Of a stretch of 64,000 nt of DNA, positions 27,842 to 36,523 are shown piece after piece. The number at the start of each line of letters is the position of its first letter. Position 1 is the first letter of the stretch. Position numbers and translations under genes: made by a program. Source of the DNA: CBDCYH01 sp965224105. Its GTDB lineage: Bacteria > Bacteroidota > Rhodothermia > Rhodothermales > JABDKH01. Location: contig CBDCYH010000002.1 in assembly GCA_965224105.1 (NCBI GenBank), positions 1,674,001 through 1,738,000 on the forward strand. The letters are read 5' to 3'. The notes beneath the pieces were generated by a model that had not been told where the DNA came from, did not search any database, and was given only the letters and a program-made list of their open reading frames with translations.

Positions 27842-29017
27842 GTGACCCACGTGAAAGGACTTTCGCGTATCCTCATTTCCCTGATGTTGCTCGCTGGTGT
27901 CGCTCTCGCGGCACCAGGTGCAAGCGTTGCTACTACAACGTCCGGGCTGAGTTTTTTCAGTCCCGACCTACCGGATACAACCAATGCTACCGCCACCGTG
28001 CGAAAGCTTGTTCGTGAGCTGGCATCGCCTGACGAAGACGTCCGTGGCCGCGCTGCATGCGAGCTGAGTGGACTGGAGACGGACGCCATTCCAGCACTGC
28101 AGTATCTGCTGGCCAGACTCGGTGATGCGGTGCAGGTGAACCCGTACGCATGCCGGACGATCAGCTCCTCCAACGGGATGTTCTGGCGCAACGATGATGG
28201 AAAATGGAAGACGGTTGGGATGTATTCTTCCATGGCGATCGTGAGTATCATCCGCGATACAGACAACAGGGAACTCATCCCAACGTTGAGAGATTTTTTG
28301 CAGCACTCCGAGGCCGAGGCGCGTGCCAACACCGCCCTGGCGTTGGGCTATTTGGAAGTCAAAGACGCGGCAGGTGGAATCAGGCAACGTCTCACGCGAG
28401 ACCCCAGTGCGCTTGTCCGAGAGTTTGCCGCGCACGCGCTCGCCTTGCTGGGTGATGATCGGGCGGTGGACCAGCTAATAAAGTCGCTGAAAGACGATGC
28501 CGGTAAGGTTCGCTCCGCCAGTGCGTGGGCGCTGGGCAGTTTGGACAGTGTCGAGGGTGGGAAGGCGATTCTCGAACATCTTGGCGAAGAACAAAGTGCG
28601 GATGCACGGGCGAAGATGGCGTGGTCGCTGGGTGTGATCAACATGCCGAACGCCGTGCCAGCACTGGCCGGATTGCTTGGCGACGCAAGCGCAGTTGTGC
28701 GCGAAGAATCGGCCTGGGCGTTGGGCATCCTCGGCAAACCCGAAGCGGTGGACCCGCTGATGTCGGCGATGGGTGATCCGAAGGCGGAGGTGCGCGAAAA
28801 ATGTGCGTGGGCGCTGGGGATCATCGGCAACAAAAAGGCCGTGCCCACTTTGGTGGAAGCCCTGGGGTCGGACGTGGATACAGACGTGCGGACAGAATCG
28901 GCATGGGCACTCGGTATGATAGGTGACGCGCAGGCGGAAGATGCTTTGCTCGAGGCATCAAAGGATCAATCAGAAACCGTCCGGACCAAAGCCATCTGGG
29001 CTTTGTCGATGTTGTAG
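27842..29017 (+). CDS. Exported HEAT-repeat protein
   Basis: A 391-residue protein with an N-terminal signal peptide (ILISLMLLAGVALAAPG) and HEAT repeats of the same style as the preceding sensor (e.g. VRSASAWALGSLDS, VREESAWALGILGK, VREKCAWALGIIGN, VRTESAWALGMIGD). It starts 3 bp after the sensor's stop with GTG at 27842; GTG at 27851 is an alternative. Repeat similarity to the sensor's C-terminal domain and operon position suggest it works in the envelope with the sensor, possibly as a partner or decoy. No catalytic motif seen. Confidence 0.85.
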   Translation: MTHVKGLSRILISLMLLAGVALAAPGASVATTTSGLSFFSPDLPDTTNATATVRKLVRELASPDEDVRGRAACELSGLETDAIPALQYLLARLGDAVQVNPYACRTISSSNGMFWRNDDGKWKTVGMYSSMAIVSIIRDTDNRELIPTLRDFLQHSEAEARANTALALGYLEVKDAAGGIRQRLTRDPSALVREFAAHALALLGDDRAVDQLIKSLKDDAGKVRSASAWALGSLDSVEGGKAILEHLGEEQSADARAKMAWSLGVINMPNAVPALAGLLGDASAVVREESAWALGILGKPEAVDPLMSAMGDPKAEVREKCAWALGIIGNKKAVPTLVEALGSDVDTDVRTESAWALGMIGDAQAEDALLEASKDQSETVRTKAIWALSML

Positions 29018-29035
29018 GTCCGGGTCTGGCCGCAG

Positions 29036-30532
29036 TCACTCGACCTGGACAACCCGGAAGACGTCGTACAGGTTATTAGCGAAGACGGGCACAAACCGGG
29101 AAGTGTCGGATGCAACCACCGCAAACAAAGTGTCTGGATGTCCTCGGTGCATCGGCCGGTCGCTTGGGCCAACAATCAGATAATCCGGATCTACTTCCCA
29201 CACGTATTGCGACAGCCGTTCGACGGTGAAGTCGATGTCTGATGTGGTTGCTTTGCGATCCGTGAAGAAAGCCATCTGTCGTACAAACGGGGTGAAGAGT
29301 AAATCATCAGGTCCAGTAGTTTCTCCCAACCACCGGTACAATTCTTCTGATGCTTCCTCCCGGAACGATTCCGATGAGTGCAAAGGTGGTGTGCGGTGTA
29401 GCGGGAGGTACCCTGCGAGCGAGAATAACGCAACGCCAGCGAGGAGTCCGTATTTAACGGGGGCCTTGACGACATTGCACGCGCGCAGAACATAGTACGC
29501 GTAGAAGGGAAGGACAGGTGCGGCGTACAGCATTCTCGCGAAAGAGAACATTAGCAGTGAGGCCATGTGCATCGGTATCCAGAATTCGACAGCTGTTGGA
29601 CGCACCCGGCACTTGTTGATGTAACCGAATAGGGCCAGGCCAAGGAGTAAGATGGTAGCTGCCCTGGTTGCAAGGGGAACCCCCTCTATGAAATTGAGAT
29701 AGAGCGCCGTCTCGATCCATCGCCACAGGTTTCGCCCCAGCCTTTCGAGCAGACCGGATATCTGAAGTTCGGATGCGAGCAAGTCACCGTAGCCGCTCGC
29801 TGCTGTTGCTGATGTTACCGGGTCGACTATCAGCAGTGTGCGCAGGACGAAGAAGCACAGCGCGGCGGAAGTAAGGGTGATTAGGAATATCCTGATGCTT
29901 TTTCGGCCGGAGAAATATTCGTAGAGTCCGAGCGCGGGGATGAGTAGCAGTCCGTGTGTGCGGGTGGCGATCGCGAGGCCCAGCAATAACCCAATGGTTG
30001 CTGCGGTGATTCGCTGCCGCCGGCCTGGGTGTCTCGTTAATGGTTGCGAATACCAGACGAGGACTGCCGCTGCGAACATGGTAAACGCCAGCTGGGGGGT
30101 GGCAAAGCGATTGATGGAAATGATGAGGGGATTCAGTGCGAGGAGGAATGCCGCGGCGGCGAAATAGTGTGGCGGCAGGCTATCCCTTGCATAAACCCAG
30201 AGCAGCGCTACGATGATTAACAGTAGGGTTATTTGCAGCAATCTTATCCCCGTTTCGTTGATGCTGGAGTCGGTAACGAATGGAACGAGCAGTAGCGGGT
30301 AGCCCCACGCGTAGGACTTTGGTGCCAAAAAACGTTCGGGCGTGGTGATGTAATTCGCAAACGGGTATTCCGCGTGTGCGCGTATGTTCTTGGCGTGTTG
30401 GAGATAGGATGTGGTGTCCCAGTAGAATCCCAGTTTTGCGTCGCCGAGCGTGTAGATGTGCGCGATGGCCACGACCGCGAGGACCGCGGGCAGCGTGAGG
30501 CGGTCGGTTTGTTTTTTGTTGCTGATGTGCAT
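29036..30532 (-). CDS. GT39/PMT-like multi-pass membrane glycosyltransferase
   Basis: About 498 residues with ten or more hydrophobic segments and a soluble C-terminal part. The first loop carries the acidic signature expected of GT-C enzymes (FYWDTTSYLQHAKNI). The fold suggests transfer of a sugar from a polyprenyl-phosphate donor to a lipid or protein on the outer face of the inner membrane. The ATG at 30532 is preferred over one 42 bases upstream because it directly precedes the charged residues before the first helix. The 3' end faces the HEAT operon convergently. Acceptor unknown. Confidence 0.75.
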   Translation of the reverse strand: MHISNKKQTDRLTLPAVLAVVAIAHIYTLGDAKLGFYWDTTSYLQHAKNIRAHAEYPFANYITTPERFLAPKSYAWGYPLLLVPFVTDSSINETGIRLLQITLLLIIVALLWVYARDSLPPHYFAAAAFLLALNPLIISINRFATPQLAFTMFAAAVLVWYSQPLTRHPGRRQRITAATIGLLLGLAIATRTHGLLLIPALGLYEYFSGRKSIRIFLITLTSAALCFFVLRTLLIVDPVTSATAASGYGDLLASELQISGLLERLGRNLWRWIETALYLNFIEGVPLATRAATILLLGLALFGYINKCRVRPTAVEFWIPMHMASLLMFSFARMLYAAPVLPFYAYYVLRACNVVKAPVKYGLLAGVALFSLAGYLPLHRTPPLHSSESFREEASEELYRWLGETTGPDDLLFTPFVRQMAFFTDRKATTSDIDFTVERLSQYVWEVDPDYLIVGPSDRPMHRGHPDTLFAVVASDTSRFVPVFANNLYDVFRVVQVE

Positions 30533-30574
30533 GTTGCGGGGCCGCGGTGGGGTTGAAGATAGGAAACGAGTCAT

Positions 30575-31509
30575 ACCTCGTCATCGCGGTGAGCCGACCG
30601 ACCTCGTCATCGCGAGGAGTCCCGCAGGGCGACGTGGTAATCTCCATCGAGGGGCACGGCCGTGTGGGCGCTGCGTTTATTCAGTTGTCTCGAATTGCCA
30701 TTTCACCACCCACCTGTCACCCCGGACTTGATCCGGGGTCCATACAGTTTGTGCTGGTTGTTACCGTTCTTAGATCCACACGTGGTGGCTGCACATGCAG
30801 GCTGGGAAGGTTCTGCAGGACAGCACCGTCGAGATGCCGGCGCTATCACCGAGTTGGTTCGCACTGTATGCCCTCACGGGTTGCCTTACTTTCTTTTGTG
30901 CCGACAAAAGAAAGTAACAAAGAAAAGCTCTCGGCTGACACCGCCTGTCGCTAGTCGTCGTCTCCCTCGCGGCGATATTTCGAGCGGCGCCCGGGGAGGT
31001 TGATGCTCAGATGTAGAATTGCGCCGGGACGCCTCGATGAAATCTCGCTTTTCGCGAGGGTTCCTCCGCCTCGAGACGCGCCATGCGCTGCATGCCGATT
31101 GTCTAAGACTTGGATTTAGTCGAATGTGCCGGGTGTTGGGTGGTGCTGGTCCGATACTCTGTACCGGCATGATCCAAGGTCAAACCCATCTCGTCATCGC
31201 GAGGAGTCCCGAAGGGCGACGCGGCGATCTCCATCTGCGGGCACTGCCGTGTGGGCGCTGCGTTTTTCAGCTGTTTCGAATTGACATTTCACCGCCCACC
31301 TGTCACCCCGGACTTGATCCGGGATCCTTAACCGACCTCGTCATTACGAGGAGTCCCGCAGGGCGACGCGGTAATCTCCATCTACAGAGCTCGGCTGTCG
31401 GAGAATGCCGCGCGGCAGTAGCCGCTCGCAATGACGAGGTGTTTTATATACTTGATCCGTACAGTTTGTGCTGGTCGGCACCGTTCAGTGAATACCAGCC
31501 CGGGTCCAC
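30575..31509. repeat. Gene-free repeat cluster (palindromes and MITE-like fragments)
   Basis: No convincing gene. It holds type I palindromes at 30716-30738 (GTCA-CCCCGGA-CTTGA-TCCGGGG) and 31302-31324, and fragments of the ~100-bp MITE-like element near 30602-30650 and 31189-31245. The flanks of these fragments are themselves duplicated (the gggc-ctgcgttt-cagctgt-cgaattg-catttcacc block occurs near 30665-30708 and 31250-31292). Around 30890-31010 a GC-rich stretch with aagaaagtaacaaag remains unexplained. Confidence 0.75.
31337..31438. repeat. Complete MITE-like element, 102 bp
   Basis: 14-bp terminal inverted repeats CTCGTCATTACGAG and CTCGCAATGACGAG with a single mismatch, no coding capacity, and several related fragments elsewhere in the window. 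It is the best-preserved copy. Confidence 0.8.
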
Positions 31510-31833
31510 TCACCCCGACCCCAACCGCACGACTTCCAACCTGCATTCCACTGTTCCAAGCTCCACCGTCGCAGCGACCAATTCGGTCGCATCAGATTCA
31601 ACCCTTTCCACCCTCGCAACCATTTGACCCCGCTCGATCGCGGCACCGTCAACATCATCCATTTCCAGGACCTCGGCTGCAAAGAGACACGCCCGCCCGC
31701 GTTGCTTGGTCGACGTCAAAATCGGATTCTCAACCAGGAGTGCAAAGAGCGGCGCCGTAATGGTGATGAGGATCACAAACGCAATTGCACTTTCCACCAG
31801 TGAGCTGCCCTGCTCGTTATACATACCCATCAT
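31510..31833 (-). CDS. Type II secretion pseudopilin, GspI-like
   Basis: A 107-residue prepilin-like protein. The N-terminus has the prepilin peptidase site EQG/SSLVESAIAF with Glu at +5, followed by a hydrophobic helix (AIAFVILITITAPLFALLV) and a small C-terminal domain. It overlaps the preceding pseudopilin gene by 4 bp and should be co-transcribed with it. Assignment to the I position rather than H rests on small size and adjacency. This pair is separated from the main T2SS cluster by the Rhs island. Confidence 0.7.
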   Translation of the reverse strand: MMGMYNEQGSSLVESAIAFVILITITAPLFALLVENPILTSTKQRGRACLFAAEVLEMDDVDGAAIERGQMVARVERVESDATELVAATVELGTVECRLEVVRLGSG

Positions 31834-32090
31834 TCACTCCACGTATAGCCAAGCGTATCAGTCGCCGCCTCCTGCTGGTTGCGCAAGCTATCTGCACGTG
31901 TTAGTACCTCTGATACGAACAGGGGAGTGGCTTTAAGTGAGCTTGCGCTAGTCTGATTCAGAGCACCGTATAAAAAGTACATACCTACAGCGGCAATGCT
32001 AACAAGGAGCATGACAACCAGCTGCTCTACCAGTGTTGAACCGGATTCGAAATTGGTCTTGTTATAATTGCCAGGGCGTATAGGAACCAT
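31830..32090 (-). CDS. Type II secretion minor pseudopilin (GspJ/H-like, short)
   Basis: An 86-residue prepilin-like protein. Processing site SG/STLVEQLVVMLL with Glu at +5, a hydrophobic N-terminal helix, and a very short C-terminal part. The frame stays open 96 bases further upstream through a 12-bp repeat array, where it would read a Cys-rich leader (MQIC, VQKC, TSFC, MQFC, EQIC, ICFC); the ATG at 32090 gives an ordinary short prepilin leader and is preferred. Divergent from the first Rhs tip gene. Confidence 0.65.
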   Translation of the reverse strand: MVPIRPGNYNKTNFESGSTLVEQLVVMLLVSIAAVGMYFLYGALNQTSASSLKATPLFVSEVLTRADSLRNQQEAATDTLGYTWSE

Positions 32091-32113
32091 TGACCAAACA
32101 AACGACCGGCGCT

Positions 32114-32185
32114 TGCAAAAACAAATACAGATCTGCTCGCAAAACTGCATACAAAAACTCGTGCACTTTTGTACGCAGATTTGCA
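32114..32185. repeat. 12-bp palindromic-unit array A (six units)
   Basis: Six consecutive 12-mers without gaps: TGCAAAAACAAA, TACAGATCTGCT, CGCAAAACTGCA, TACAAAAACTCG, TGCACTTTTGTA, CGCAGATTTGCA. CA at positions 3-4 is nearly constant. It lies between the divergent pseudopilin pair and the first Rhs tip gene, so it is placed to control both. Confidence 0.8.
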
Positions 32186-32222
32186 TTAGGTTTTCAATGG
32201 AGGCGTCTCGTACTCTGACCGC

Positions 32223-34040
32223 GTGTTATCAAAAACGCGTATGGTCATGCTTCGGATTCTCTGCACTCTTCTCCTTCTCCTGTCCTTGTCAGCAGGCGTG
32301 TCGGACGCCCAAACGCCTCCGACGCTCGACAGCCTTGTTGTCAACCCCGTCATCCCTTCGCATAACTACGTTACCCATGGAGAGTACCACAACTTCAAAG
32401 CCTACGCCCACAGCAACTCGGGAGGGTCGCTTACCTACCAGTGGTATGTAAACGGAACGCCCAAGACAACATCCTGGGAACTACACTACTCCTTTCCCAC
32501 CTGGAACTCTTCTCCCTATACCATCCACGTAGATATCTGTGACGGTTCTTCCTGCGTGTCCTGGGAAGAGATCTACACAGCTGGATCGCCTCCAGGTGGC
32601 GGCGGGGGAGGCACAGGGCCTGTACTGGACTCGCTGGTTGTGAATCCCATCATTCCCTCGCACAACTACGTCACGCAGGGCGAATACCACAACTTTAAGG
32701 CGTACGCACACAGTACTTCTGGGGGTAGTTTAACGTACCAGTGGTATGTGAATGGAACGCCGAAGACAACGGCGTGGGAGCTGCACTACTCGTTTCCAAC
32801 GTGGGACGCGTCTCCATACACGATCCGTTTAGAAGTCTATGACGGAGCGGATAGCACATCTTGGCAGGAGACGTACACGGCCGGGACTCCTCCAGGGGGA
32901 GGGAACGTAGCGAACAAGCTGTACTACATTCACGACCACCTGGGGTCTGTGCGGGTGGTGATTGATGACAACGGGGATGTGGTGCACTACGCGGACTACT
33001 ACCCGTTTGGAATGGAGATGGCAGGGCGCACGAGTACGACCGAGCGACCAAAGGAAGGTTTCACCGGGCACGAGAAGGATGAAGAGACGGGTAATTACTA
33101 CGGAGAGGCCCGCTACTACGATCCGGAGATCGGGGTGTGGTACAACATTGATCCTATGGCATCGAAGTATCCGAACGCCAGCCCGTACAACTACGTCTTT
33201 GGCAACCCGATTCTACTTGCTGATCCTACAGGCGCAGATCCGTACTGGGATGCAAGATTCGAAGGCGACGAGTTCCACAACTGGGCTGCTGGTAGCGCTG
33301 CGGCGGTTGGCGACGACTACTTCTTAAAAGCTGACGGGACAGTGACGAGGAGAGAGACAGGCGGCCGGGATCGTTTTTCCGTTCAGATTTGCAAGGAGGC
33401 TGTATCCGAGTGTTACCGACTACTGGATCCGACAAATGAGAGCGACCTCGAGATTATAGAACACTTTCTTTCGACTAACCCCGCTTTTCGTGCGTTGATT
33501 ACCAATTCGAGGACCTCTCCAAACGAGGTCTATGCCGCAGCGGGCCGAGCGAACACACAGAGTCGAGGCGGCTATTATGTGATGGAAGCCGCGGGCTGGA
33601 TGTTTACGTTCACCGGTGTCGGTTCCCTTTTTAAGGTTGGCCAGGTAGGGGGGCGCTGGGTAATTGGACGGCTAGCAAAAAGGAAGGTCGCGGCCACGCT
33701 GTCGCAAGAAAGTACCAAATTATTGGGACGTGGTGTAAATGCTTCTTGGGGTAAAGTTTTCAATTACAGACACGGTGGGCAAATGAGTGCGATTGAACAT
33801 ATAATGTATCGTCACGCCCATAATTCAGGTTTTGCTAATGTGAGCCGTTTCTCTCAAGGAACGAGTGCCAAGATGATTAAAGGGTATGTTGACCAAGCTG
33901 TAAAATACGGCAAACCAATCCAAGGGGGATTTGAATATAATATTGGAAGAGTTATAGGCATTGGACAAAATGGAGCGTCGGCTTCGTCAATTCGTGTCTA
34001 CGTAAGAGACGGTTGGGTAAGAACGGCATTTCCTTTTTGA
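32223..34040 (+). CDS. Secreted Rhs tip protein 1: two PKD-like domains, Rhs plug, C-terminal toxin
   Basis: 605 residues. Signal peptide (ILCTLLLLLSLSAGVSDAQ), then two Ig/PKD-like domains repeated with an exact 100-residue period (LDSLVVNPVIPSHNYV at ~36 and LDSLVVNPIIPSHNYV at ~136) joined by a Gly-rich linker. Residues ~232-340 are the conserved C-terminal part of Rhs proteins (IHDHLGSVRVVIDDNGDVV, YYPFGMEMAGR, RYYDPEIGVWYNIDP) ending in the autoprocessing-type motif PILLADPTG. After residue ~358 the sequence is unique and becomes AT-rich. The last ~100 residues (His526, His531 in HIMYRH; FSQGTSAKMIKGYVDQA; terminal TAFPF) look like a small RNase-type toxin, possibly BECR fold. GTG start; ATGs at 32241/32247 are alternatives. 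There are no YD repeats in this gene. Confidence 0.85.
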   Translation: MLSKTRMVMLRILCTLLLLLSLSAGVSDAQTPPTLDSLVVNPVIPSHNYVTHGEYHNFKAYAHSNSGGSLTYQWYVNGTPKTTSWELHYSFPTWNSSPYTIHVDICDGSSCVSWEEIYTAGSPPGGGGGGTGPVLDSLVVNPIIPSHNYVTQGEYHNFKAYAHSTSGGSLTYQWYVNGTPKTTAWELHYSFPTWDASPYTIRLEVYDGADSTSWQETYTAGTPPGGGNVANKLYYIHDHLGSVRVVIDDNGDVVHYADYYPFGMEMAGRTSTTERPKEGFTGHEKDEETGNYYGEARYYDPEIGVWYNIDPMASKYPNASPYNYVFGNPILLADPTGADPYWDARFEGDEFHNWAAGSAAAVGDDYFLKADGTVTRRETGGRDRFSVQICKEAVSECYRLLDPTNESDLEIIEHFLSTNPAFRALITNSRTSPNEVYAAAGRANTQSRGGYYVMEAAGWMFTFTGVGSLFKVGQVGGRWVIGRLAKRKVAATLSQESTKLLGRGVNASWGKVFNYRHGGQMSAIEHIMYRHAHNSGFANVSRFSQGTSAKMIKGYVDQAVKYGKPIQGGFEYNIGRVIGIGQNGASASSIRVYVRDGWVRTAFPF

Positions 34041-34051
34041 GCGGTAGTTAT

Positions 34052-34303
34052 ATGAATATGGTAACGCTAACTGGTTTTCTTGGAGAAGAATTGAATAGTC
34101 ACACCAGGGATGTGATATTAAACACAATTCATGATGGGAGGAAATTTCGCAGGTACAAGGTTGAACTTACCTTTAATAGGTATTCTTTAGAAATTATTTT
34201 TCCTGAAGATCGAGTTACTGTTTATGATGATGTTTTTACTGAAGATGAACCACTGATACTTTGTTTAGACTATTTTCTAAACACTATTTCAAAAGACGAT
34301 TGA
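34052..34303 (+). CDS. Candidate immunity protein for tip 1
   Basis: An 83-residue acidic protein, no family recognised, starting 11 bp after the tip 1 stop codon. DNA is clearly more AT-rich than the chromosome genes at either end of the window, like the toxin end just upstream. Size, spacing and composition are those of a toxin/immunity cassette. It has no signal peptide, which fits a cytoplasmic neutraliser of an RNase toxin. Confidence 0.6.
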   Translation: MNMVTLTGFLGEELNSHTRDVILNTIHDGRKFRRYKVELTFNRYSLEIIFPEDRVTVYDDVFTEDEPLILCLDYFLNTISKDD

Positions 34304-34442
34304 GCATTAAATGTATTATCCATGTCTTGGAAGTATCCGGGGCGGTCTTGTCTCAGTGAACCCCCGAGCAAAGACCGGAACGGGAGTGCAGATCAGATCA
34401 GAGAACCGATTCGCTATTCGTGCATCACCTTGTGTAATCCCC

Positions 34443-34800
34443 CCTATTTTTCGGTCCATTCAAAATCAGAGGATGATAGTTATGCTGCAATCCGGTAAGC
34501 AGCTTCTTTGAAGGCAATCGGCGGTAATCCACCGAGCGCCATGTGTGGTCGTTTATGGTTGTAGTCTTCGTTGAAGCGATATGTGTGTTCGCGTATCTGG
34601 TCCAGATCTCTGATGCGTCAAGCACGCTTTCTCGGAGCGTGCGGTCGAATCGTTCGAGTTACGCATTCTGCGTGGGCTTGCCGGGCTTTGATGAACGCTA
34701 GTGTGACATCGTTTTCCTGACACCATAGCCAACGCGGTGCTTATGCACTCCGGGCCGGTGTCCGGACGAATCATCTGTCGCAACCGCGCCGGCGCTTGAC
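34443..34800 (-). pseudogene. IS3-family transposase OrfB, C-terminal fragment (degenerate)
   Basis: Reading on the minus strand in shifting frames gives the IS3 integrase core end: DTGPECIS (family DNGPEFIS), a broken IEPGKPTQN-type segment, and the C-terminal NHKRPHMALGGLPPIAFKEA. Several frameshifts make it non-functional. The terminal ~110 bp (starting cctatttttcggtcc) recurs at 51743, so both are remnants of the same element. Confidence 0.75.
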
Positions 34801-34886
34801 AGCCATGTCATTGATCCCGTCATGCACGGCGAAAGGCGTTTGAGGTAAGCTCGCGAGAGCTGGCTACAACAAGAATGACGCTGGGA

Positions 34887-35072
34887 TCACATGCCCTTGT
34901 TCGCAATGGAAGAACGCGGAATTACTCGAAAGATGATTGATTGCCGTAATGAGGAAAGGGAGGAAGTATCGGGATCCTAAGAACGGATCAACCAACTATA
35001 TTCTTTGGTATCAGATGTTATAAAACGGTATACAAAGGCAGAAGATTAGTTCAACCAAGACATATCCCCAAT
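34887..35072 (+). pseudogene. Broken DUF4258-like toxin tip
   Basis: Correcting two single-base insertions (an extra a at about 34906 and an extra c at about 34945) restores a DUF4258-type domain: SHALVR-MEERGITRKMID, then VMRKGRKYRDPKNG, then STNYIL. The family pattern is HA..RM.eRGIt......k.G..yrdp.ng..nY. A third shift near 35010 leads to YKTVYKGRRLVQPRHIP, plausibly its C-terminal strand and tail. No Rhs plug precedes it, so it is an orphan, inactivated toxin tip. The candidate immunity gene follows within a few bases. Confidence 0.6.
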
Positions 35073-35075
35073 GCA

Positions 35076-35357
35076 GTGATTGAAGAGTTGCTTAACAAAA
35101 TTTTAGGGATTGAGAAGGAGAAACGTAATTTGATCTCCACGTTCCAAGCATTGATTTCGGCCGAATCCGATCCAGATCCAGATGCGCAAGTAAGCGAAAT
35201 TCTTCTGGACTTGGCCTATGATCTTGATTTTTATCAGCCAAGCGAAAAACTTAGAAGCGGGGAAGTGTATTTCGGAAACGATCGATTGGAAGAGGAGATT
35301 CGAACAGCCCTGAAACGAATCGAACAAATTCGTGCCAACTTACCGGCTCGGGAATGA
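35076..35357 (+). CDS. Candidate immunity protein paired with the broken DUF4258-like tip
   Basis: A 93-residue acidic, helical protein beginning with GTG right after the toxin remnant. It contains ILLDLAYDLDFYQPSEK and a C-terminal GNDRLEEEIRTALKRIEQI helix. The DL.(Y/F)DLDFYeP pattern recalls small immunity proteins of the colicin-D-immunity style, but I cannot assign the family firmly. Still intact although its toxin is broken, which would preserve immunity to relatives. Confidence 0.5.
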   Translation: MIEELLNKILGIEKEKRNLISTFQALISAESDPDPDAQVSEILLDLAYDLDFYQPSEKLRSGEVYFGNDRLEEEIRTALKRIEQIRANLPARE

Positions 35358-35679
35358 CAGTCGGCTTTTACGGTTGCGTACCCAATTTCATAGTTCAGGT
35401 ACGTGTTCCGAGCAACCTGTATAACAGTGCCTATCACTTGCGAGCAGACAGGATGAATGCGCTGTCAATTCCCTCCAACCAATTGCACCTTCTAAGAGCA
35501 AGGCCTTTGAAATATTCCCCACGTTTTTGATGTTAAAGAACAAGAGCATATATAAAACTGTTTGAAAGCGGGCGATCAACTCCCTTTACAAATGGGTAAT
35601 CGACCAGTATTCAGTCTTGCAGATGAAATGAAAACGTCAGGACATATAATTTTGATTGAGAAAGATGATGGGAACTGCT

Positions 35680-35857
35680 CAACCAGCGACGGCAGCGCTT
35701 CGATGATAGCAGAGTCATCCTTCTGTTTAGGCGTGTACCGATGCGTACTCCGCGCTATGGACATCGCAGCGCAGCCCTGACGCTCACTCACGTGGTGGTG
35801 ATCCTTCATGTAGTCCACCAGTTCGCGGCGCGCATCAGGGCTTAGAGCTTTTTTCAA
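35680..35857 (-). pseudogene. IS3-family OrfB N-terminal fragment
   Basis: On the minus strand the start of an IS3 OrfB can be read (ALSPDARRELVDYMKDHHH, then SERQGCAAMSIARSTHRY), but similarity stops after IIEALPSLVEQFP, near 35680. The continuation is unrelated sequence. It overlaps the end of OrfA by ~20 bp, as expected for -1 frameshift expression of OrfAB. The catalytic core is missing here; a C-terminal piece lies ~1 kb away. Confidence 0.75.
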
Positions 35858-36104
35858 CAGCGTCCTTTAGCTCGTGATGCACGAGGCTGAGTTCTGCGTA
35901 CATCTTGTTTAGGCGCGCGTTCTCTGATTCGGGTTCCTTAACACGGGCTAATTCGCGTACGCGCGTCCCGCCGTAACGCTTCTTCCAGTTGTAATACGTT
36001 GCAGGACTAAGACCGTGCTCGCGGCATACGTCCTGTACCTTCGATCCGCCCTCCACTCGGTTCAAGATGCCGATGATCTGCTTCTCTGAAGATCGTGACT
36101 TCAA
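35835..36104 (-). CDS. IS3-family transposase OrfA
   Basis: An 89-residue helix-turn-helix protein: SSEKQIIGILNRVEGGSKV, DVCREHGLSPATYYNWKKRYGG (family HTH_Tnp_1, shown in part), then a leucine-zipper-like tail (ENARLNKMYAELSLVHHELK). It appears intact, but its OrfB partner is truncated, so the element is probably immobile. Confidence 0.85.
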   Translation of the reverse strand: MKSRSSEKQIIGILNRVEGGSKVQDVCREHGLSPATYYNWKKRYGGTRVRELARVKEPESENARLNKMYAELSLVHHELKDAVEKSSKP

Positions 36105-36110
36105 TTGATG

Positions 36111-36422
36111 TCATTTGGACTTTCTGGAAGCCCTCTTCTGTTTTCGAATCTCGCCGTAAAGCTGTTTTATGTATCGCGGTGTCGTCCCGTATCTCTGTGC
36201 AAGTTCGAGCGCATTGCCTCCGTCATACTCACTCTCTACAATCCTCTTCAGCATTTGACGCTCCAGGATATTGAGTGATGGGACATAGAAGTTTTGACCT
36301 CCGAAACCCCCGATCAAGAAAATCACTGCTGCCAAGCCAATGTGTTTCGCAATTACTGCAATGTCTCCATCCAGGTCATCAAGTGTCAAATTATTTATTA
36401 GGTCATTCGAATTGGTGGGCAT
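36111..36422 (-). CDS. Mor-like transcription activator family protein
   Basis: A 103-residue DNA-binding protein. The N-terminal dimerisation half has the Mor pattern LDDLDGDIAVIAKHIGL...FGGQNFYVPS, and the C-terminal half is a helix-turn-helix (DGGNALELAQRYGTTPRYIKQLYGEI) in the style of Mu phage middle-operon activator. It lies between the IS3 OrfA and array B, upstream of the Rhs body gene on the opposite strand. It is the only intact candidate DNA-binding regulator I see inside the Rhs island, so it is a possible but untested reader of the 12-bp arrays; an origin with the IS or a phage is also possible. Confidence 0.7.
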   Translation of the reverse strand: MPTNSNDLINNLTLDDLDGDIAVIAKHIGLAAVIFLIGGFGGQNFYVPSLNILERQMLKRIVESEYDGGNALELAQRYGTTPRYIKQLYGEIRKQKRASRKSK

Positions 36423-36523
36423 TTCTAATCAATTTGTCTACGGTTTCAAACATCTTGTCTCGTAGCTGACAAGTACTCATTAGCGTTAAACACAATATGC
36501 GAGATTGCATAACCAACTTTTAG

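Noticed and set aside
26779..28848. Long minus-strand Ser/Ala-rich frames opposite the HEAT genes
   Set aside because: They are antisense shadows of regular HEAT-repeat codons; the plus-strand frames carry recognisable domains.
32114..32185. CRISPR-like or iteron origin reading of the 12-bp arrays
   Set aside because: Units are contiguous without spacers. Iterons are possible in principle, but the arrays occur four times upstream of T2SS/Rhs genes and no replication initiator gene is present, so a regulatory role fits better.
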